16,356 nucleotides of DNA. Origin: an uncultured Collinsella sp. Lineage in GTDB: Bacteria > Actinomycetota > Coriobacteriia > Coriobacteriales > Coriobacteriaceae. Made by a program: the position numbers and the translations under genes. The stretch is taken from assembly GCA_902475785.1 (NCBI GenBank), contig CABSAN010000049.1:1-16356 (forward strand), in the 5' to 3' direction. Within the stretch, counting starts at the first letter, position 1. Each line of letters begins with the position of its first letter. Below, one piece after another: positions 13,359 through 16,356 of the stretch. The notes under the pieces are model-generated. The model searched no databases. It saw only the letters and a list, made by a program, of their open reading frames with translations, and was not told the origin of the DNA.

Positions 13359-15020
13359 ATGACCAAGCATGTGTTCGTAACCGGTGGCGTGGTTTCGTCC
13401 CTGGGCAAGGGTATCACCGCGGCCTCGCTGGGCCGTCTGCTCAAGTCGCGTGGCTACAAAGTAACGATGCAGAAGGCCGATCCGTATCTGAACGTCGATC
13501 CCGGTACCATGAGCCCCTTCCAGCATGGTGAGGTCTTCGTTACCGAGGATGGTTACGAGTCCGACCTGGACCTGGGTCATTACGAGCGCTTTATTGATGA
13601 GAACCTGACCCGCGATTCCAACTTTACGACCGGCGCCATCTATAAGAGCTTGATCGCCCGCGAGCGTCGCGGCGACTTTTTGGGCGGTACCGTGCAGGTG
13701 ATTCCTCACGTCACCAATGCCATTAAGGACAAGTTCCGCCGCATCGAGGAGCAGACCGGCTCCGATGTAGTCATCACCGAGCTGGGCGGCACGATCGGCG
13801 ACATCGAGTCCCAACCGTTTGTCGAGGCCATCCGTCAGTACCGCAAGGAGGCCGGCCCCGAGAACGTCTGCTACATCCACGTGTCGCTCGTTCCCTATAT
13901 CGCCGCCGCCCACGAGGTCAAGACCAAGCCCACGCAGCATTCCGTCAAGGAGCTCCGCAGCTTTGGCATCCAGCCCGATATCATCGTGCTGCGCTCCGAC
14001 CACCATATCGATGACGCTATCCGCGGAAAGATCGCAAGCTTCTGCGACGTCGACACCGATTGCGTCTTTACCAACGAGGACTGCGCGAGCATTTACGATG
14101 TTCCGCAGCTGCTTGCCGAGCAGGACTTTGACCTGCGCATTTGCGAGCGCCTGGGTCTGGACCCGCGTGAGCGCGACATGAGCGAGTGGAACGAGTTCCT
14201 GCGCAAACAGAATCACGCCAACCATCACGCCGACAAGGTGAAGATTGCCGTCGTGGGTAAGTACACGCAGCTGCCCGATGCGTACCTGTCGGTTATCGAG
14301 GCCCTGCACCATGCGGGCGTCTTCTACGATCGCCATGTGGACGTCCAGCTGGTCGACGGCGAGAGCCTCGACGAGCAGAATGTCTCCGAGGTTCTGGGCG
14401 ACGCCTCGGGCATCCTGGTCCCCGGCGGCTTTGGCAAGCGCGCCCTGGAGGGCAAGATCCTCGCGGCCGAGTTTGCCCGTGAGCACAAGATTCCGTATCT
14501 GGGCATTTGCCTGGGTATGCAGGTGGCCGTGTGCGAGTTCGCCCGCAACGTCGTCGGCCTTGCCGGCGCCAGCTCCTCCGAGTTCGATCCGGACGGCCCG
14601 TTTAGCGTCATCGATCTGATGAGCTCGCAGGAGGACGTGACCGAGAAGGGCGGCACCATGCGCCTGGGCGCCTATCCGTGCAAGCTCGCCGCCGATACCC
14701 TCGCTCGCGAGGCATATGGCGAGGAGCTCGTCTACGAGCGTCACCGTCACCGCTTTGAGTTCAACAACGCCTTCCGCGACCAGCTCGAGGACGCCGGCTT
14801 GGTTATCTCGGGTCTGTCGCCCGACGAGCGCCTGGTCGAGATGGTCGAGCTGCCGCGCGACGTGCATCCGTGGTATGTGGCAACCCAGGCTCATCCCGAG
14901 TTCAAGAGCCGCCCGACCAACCCGCAGCCGCTGTTCCGCGAGTTCGTGCGCGCTTCGATCGGCCAGCACGAGGGTGTCGACCGTCTGCAGGTGACGCCCA
15001 TGAACCTCGCTACGGACTAA
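13359..15020 (+). CDS. pyrG: CTP synthase
   Basis: It makes CTP from UTP, ATP and glutamine-derived ammonia in the cytoplasm. The 553 residues comprise an N-terminal synthetase domain (about 1-270) with GGVVSSLGKG (9-18), KADPYLNVDPGTM (39-51) and ELGGTIGDIE (141-150), and a C-terminal glutamine amidotransferase domain with nucleophile Cys384 in GICLGMQ and the His512/Glu514 pair in AHPEF. The length matches the family. The start at 13359 gives the conserved MTKHVFVTGG terminus, although the ribosome site (GCAGG about 10 bases upstream) is modest. The next gene begins 2 bases after the stop codon, so the two are probably co-transcribed and translationally linked. Confidence 0.98.
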   Translation: MTKHVFVTGGVVSSLGKGITAASLGRLLKSRGYKVTMQKADPYLNVDPGTMSPFQHGEVFVTEDGYESDLDLGHYERFIDENLTRDSNFTTGAIYKSLIARERRGDFLGGTVQVIPHVTNAIKDKFRRIEEQTGSDVVITELGGTIGDIESQPFVEAIRQYRKEAGPENVCYIHVSLVPYIAAAHEVKTKPTQHSVKELRSFGIQPDIIVLRSDHHIDDAIRGKIASFCDVDTDCVFTNEDCASIYDVPQLLAEQDFDLRICERLGLDPRERDMSEWNEFLRKQNHANHHADKVKIAVVGKYTQLPDAYLSVIEALHHAGVFYDRHVDVQLVDGESLDEQNVSEVLGDASGILVPGGFGKRALEGKILAAEFAREHKIPYLGICLGMQVAVCEFARNVVGLAGASSSEFDPDGPFSVIDLMSSQEDVTEKGGTMRLGAYPCKLAADTLAREAYGEELVYERHRHRFEFNNAFRDQLEDAGLVISGLSPDERLVEMVELPRDVHPWYVATQAHPEFKSRPTNPQPLFREFVRASIGQHEGVDRLQVTPMNLATD

Positions 15021-15022
15021 GG

Positions 15023-15964
15023 GTGCCGGCGAATAAGGAACATACCGAAGCTACTCCCTCGTCGCTCGCCGTGGCGGCGGGGGAGTATCTCGATTACCTC
15101 GCGGTCGAGCGGGGTTTGGCGCGCAACACGATTGCGGCCTATCGTCGTGACCTGACGACGTACTGCGCCTATCTGGAGCGGGCGGGTATTGTGTCTTTTG
15201 AAGAGGTGACCCGTCAGGTCGTGGAGGGCTTTGTCGCCGACCGTCGCGATGGGGGCTATTCGGATGCCTCGGTGGAGCGTGCGCTTGCGGCCGTGAAGGG
15301 CCTGCATGCCTTTTTGGTGCGCGATGGGGCTGTGGCCCAAAATCCAACGGCGGCGTTGCGCCTGCCTAAAAAGGTTGAGCGTTTGCCGGAGTATCTATCG
15401 GTGGAGGATGTCTCGGCGCTGCTCGATCAAGATTTCCCCGAGGGCGAGATGGGCTTGCGTGACCATGCCATCTTGGAAGTGCTCTATGGATGCGGTTTGC
15501 GTGTGAGCGAGTTGGTGGGGCTCGATGTGGGCGATATCCATATCGACGATGGCTTTGTGCTCGTTCGCGGTAAGGGCTCGAAGGAACGCCTGTCCCCGCT
15601 GGTAGGAAGCGCGGCGCGAGCTCTGACGCTCTATGTAACTGAGGGGCGTTCTCGCTTGGCGGCCCATGCCCGCGGAACCGAGACCTCGGCGGTCTTTTTA
15701 AATAAGAACGGCCGCCGTCTGTCGCGCCAGGGCATCCATGCCATCTGTGAGCGCTACGGGCGCCAGGTGGGACTGGTGGGGCTCCATCCCCATACCTTGC
15801 GCCACTCCTTTGCCACCCACATGCTCGCGGGCGGTGCCGACCTGCGTGTGCTGCAGGAGATTTTGGGCCATGCCGATATTTCGACCACGCAGGTCTACAC
15901 GCATGTCGACCGAACGCAACTGACCGAGGTCTATCTGGCGGCGCATCCGCTAGCACATCGCTAG
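15023..15964 (+). CDS. xerD: XerC/XerD-type site-specific tyrosine recombinase
   Basis: It probably resolves chromosome dimers at a dif site with or without a partner. The 313 residues contain an N-terminal SAM-like core-binding domain (about 15-105) and a catalytic domain with the full set: Arg160 in GCGLRVSEL, Lys184 in GKGSKER, His257 and Arg260 in HTLRHSFATHM, His283 in LGHADIS and Tyr292 in VYTHV. The length is typical of Xer proteins rather than phage integrases, and no phage genes are nearby. The GTG at 15023 is chosen because it follows the pyrG stop by 2 bases and gives the expected N-terminus. The frame is open further upstream inside pyrG but would make an atypical extension. XerC versus XerD cannot be settled here. 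A very long hairpin follows. Confidence 0.9.
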   Translation: MPANKEHTEATPSSLAVAAGEYLDYLAVERGLARNTIAAYRRDLTTYCAYLERAGIVSFEEVTRQVVEGFVADRRDGGYSDASVERALAAVKGLHAFLVRDGAVAQNPTAALRLPKKVERLPEYLSVEDVSALLDQDFPEGEMGLRDHAILEVLYGCGLRVSELVGLDVGDIHIDDGFVLVRGKGSKERLSPLVGSAARALTLYVTEGRSRLAAHARGTETSAVFLNKNGRRLSRQGIHAICERYGRQVGLVGLHPHTLRHSFATHMLAGGADLRVLQEILGHADISTTQVYTHVDRTQLTEVYLAAHPLAHR

Positions 15965-15995
15965 CACCTCGCTGACCTGCATATTTATAAATATT

Positions 15996-16067
15996 AAATG
16001 GGACGGGCCCCAGATTGCCGAGACGCACTTTTGCGCGCATGGGCAATCTGGGGCCCGTCCCATTTTT
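15996..16067 (+). terminator. Very long terminator hairpin after the Xer gene
   Basis: A perfect 24-bp stem (15996-16019 with 16042-16065) encloses a 22-base loop with its own CGCA/TGCG mini-stem, followed by further T residues. A on one side and T on the other would let it act on both strands. The stem is much longer than needed for termination. Confidence 0.8.
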
Positions 16068-16225
16068 CGCCACTTGGCGTCGCGGTGGTGGGCCGCACGT
16101 GCCTTGGGTGGGGGAGTTTGGGGGCGATGTGAACGGCATGTAAAGGGACGTAAAAATCGCCTCAAGGTCAACTTGAAGGTTGAGGTTCGCGGGTGTGGTT
16201 CTACAGGTGGCATCACGCCTTTGCT

Positions 16226-16249
16226 GAAAACACAACATATTGTGTTTTC
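16226..16249. promoter_or_regulatory. 24-bp palindrome, candidate operator
   Basis: GAAAACACAA (16226-16235) and its exact complement TTGTGTTTTC (16240-16249) flank CATA. The 10-bp AT-rich arms suit a dimeric repressor better than a terminator. CGAACATATGC overlaps its right end. Confidence 0.45.
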
Positions 16250-16296
16250 GAACATATGCTTGGGGGTGTTTTGCAATATATGGTGAGTGGAGTGGT

Positions 16297-16322
16297 GGGG
16301 CGGGGTGGGGGAAGGGGTGGGG
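16297..16322 (+). other. G-quadruplex-forming motif
   Basis: Five runs of four or five G (16297-16300, 16302-16305, 16307-16311, 16314-16317, 16319-16322) are separated by one or two bases. This meets the usual sequence rule for a stable G-quadruplex on the plus strand. Confidence 0.7.
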
Positions 16323-16356
16323 AAAGGTGTTGAAAAATGGGGCGGTTCCCCATATT

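Larger units (their letters stand above)
15965..16356. other. Intergenic region after the Xer gene
   Basis: No gene is supported. After the terminator (15996-16067) come a GAACGG box within GTGAACGGCAT (16129-16139), a 24-bp palindrome (16226-16249) and a dense run of G-tracts (16297-16322). This looks like the promoter side of a gene beyond the right edge, but no start or -10/-35 pair can be assigned. Confidence 0.6.

Noticed and set aside
13092..14969. 625-codon open frame opposite pyrG
   Set aside because: It is a shadow of the codon bias of a clearly recognisable CTP synthase, with no ribosome site or domain.
15023..15964. Xer gene as an integrase of a mobile element
   Set aside because: Its length, tight coupling to pyrG and lack of phage, plasmid or attachment-site features fit a housekeeping Xer protein.
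15366..16238. 290-codon minus-strand frame overlapping the Xer gene and its terminator
   Set aside because: It runs through a strong terminator stem and antisense to a well-supported gene.
16249..16263. Possible LexA box CGAACATATGCTTGG
   Set aside because: Only the left half fits the Gram-positive SOS consensus; the right half has GCTTG instead of GTTCG.
1..16356. CRISPR arrays, tRNA or rRNA genes, insertion sequences
   Set aside because: No regularly spaced short repeats, no recognisable cloverleaf or rRNA sequence, and no transposase were found.

Overview
The window looks like a chromosomal segment of a Coriobacteriia actinobacterium, most likely Collinsella or a close relative. This rests on the GC-rich coding DNA with AT-rich promoters, the polyphosphate kinase with a Pro/Ala/Glu-rich tail, the DUF1846 protein, and an arginine deiminase cluster with a YfcC-type ArcD. 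The genus is inferred from overall protein character and was not checked by a search.

Layout. Positions 1-199 (minus) hold the start of a TRAM-domain RNA methyltransferase. Positions 313-2892 (minus) hold polyphosphate kinase 1, with a terminator between the two. From 3.0 to 10.5 kb (plus) lies an arginine deiminase locus in the order arcA, arcT-like aminotransferase, arcA, arcB, arcD. A noncoding stretch rich in hairpins follows (10.5-11.05 kb). Then come a DUF1846 protein (11104-12585), a small winged-helix protein (12842-13180), CTP synthase pyrG (13359-15020) and, 2 bases later, a XerC/XerD-type recombinase (15023-15964). The window ends in intergenic DNA with a very long terminator stem, a 24-bp palindrome and a run of G-tracts.

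How the genes work together. ArcD would exchange arginine for ornithine, ArcA would deiminate arginine to citrulline and ammonia, and ArcB would phosphorolyse citrulline to ornithine and carbamoyl phosphate. Carbamate kinase (arcC), which makes the ATP, is not in the window. The aminotransferase between the two arcA genes resembles the ArcT proteins of some other deiminase clusters.

The most interesting signal is the pair of arcA genes. They appear identical at the nucleotide level over about 1267 bp, and the identity stops almost exactly at the gene edges. Their upstream regions are recognisably homologous but clearly diverged, so the coding part has probably been homogenised while the promoters drifted. 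What survives in both promoters is informative: two CCGTTC boxes 21 bp apart, a fixed distance to a -35/-10 pair, and a hairpin just before the ribosome binding site whose sequence differs but whose fold is kept. This points to a shared, undescribed regulator. An inverted pair of similar boxes with the same 21-bp spacing lies farther upstream of the second copy.
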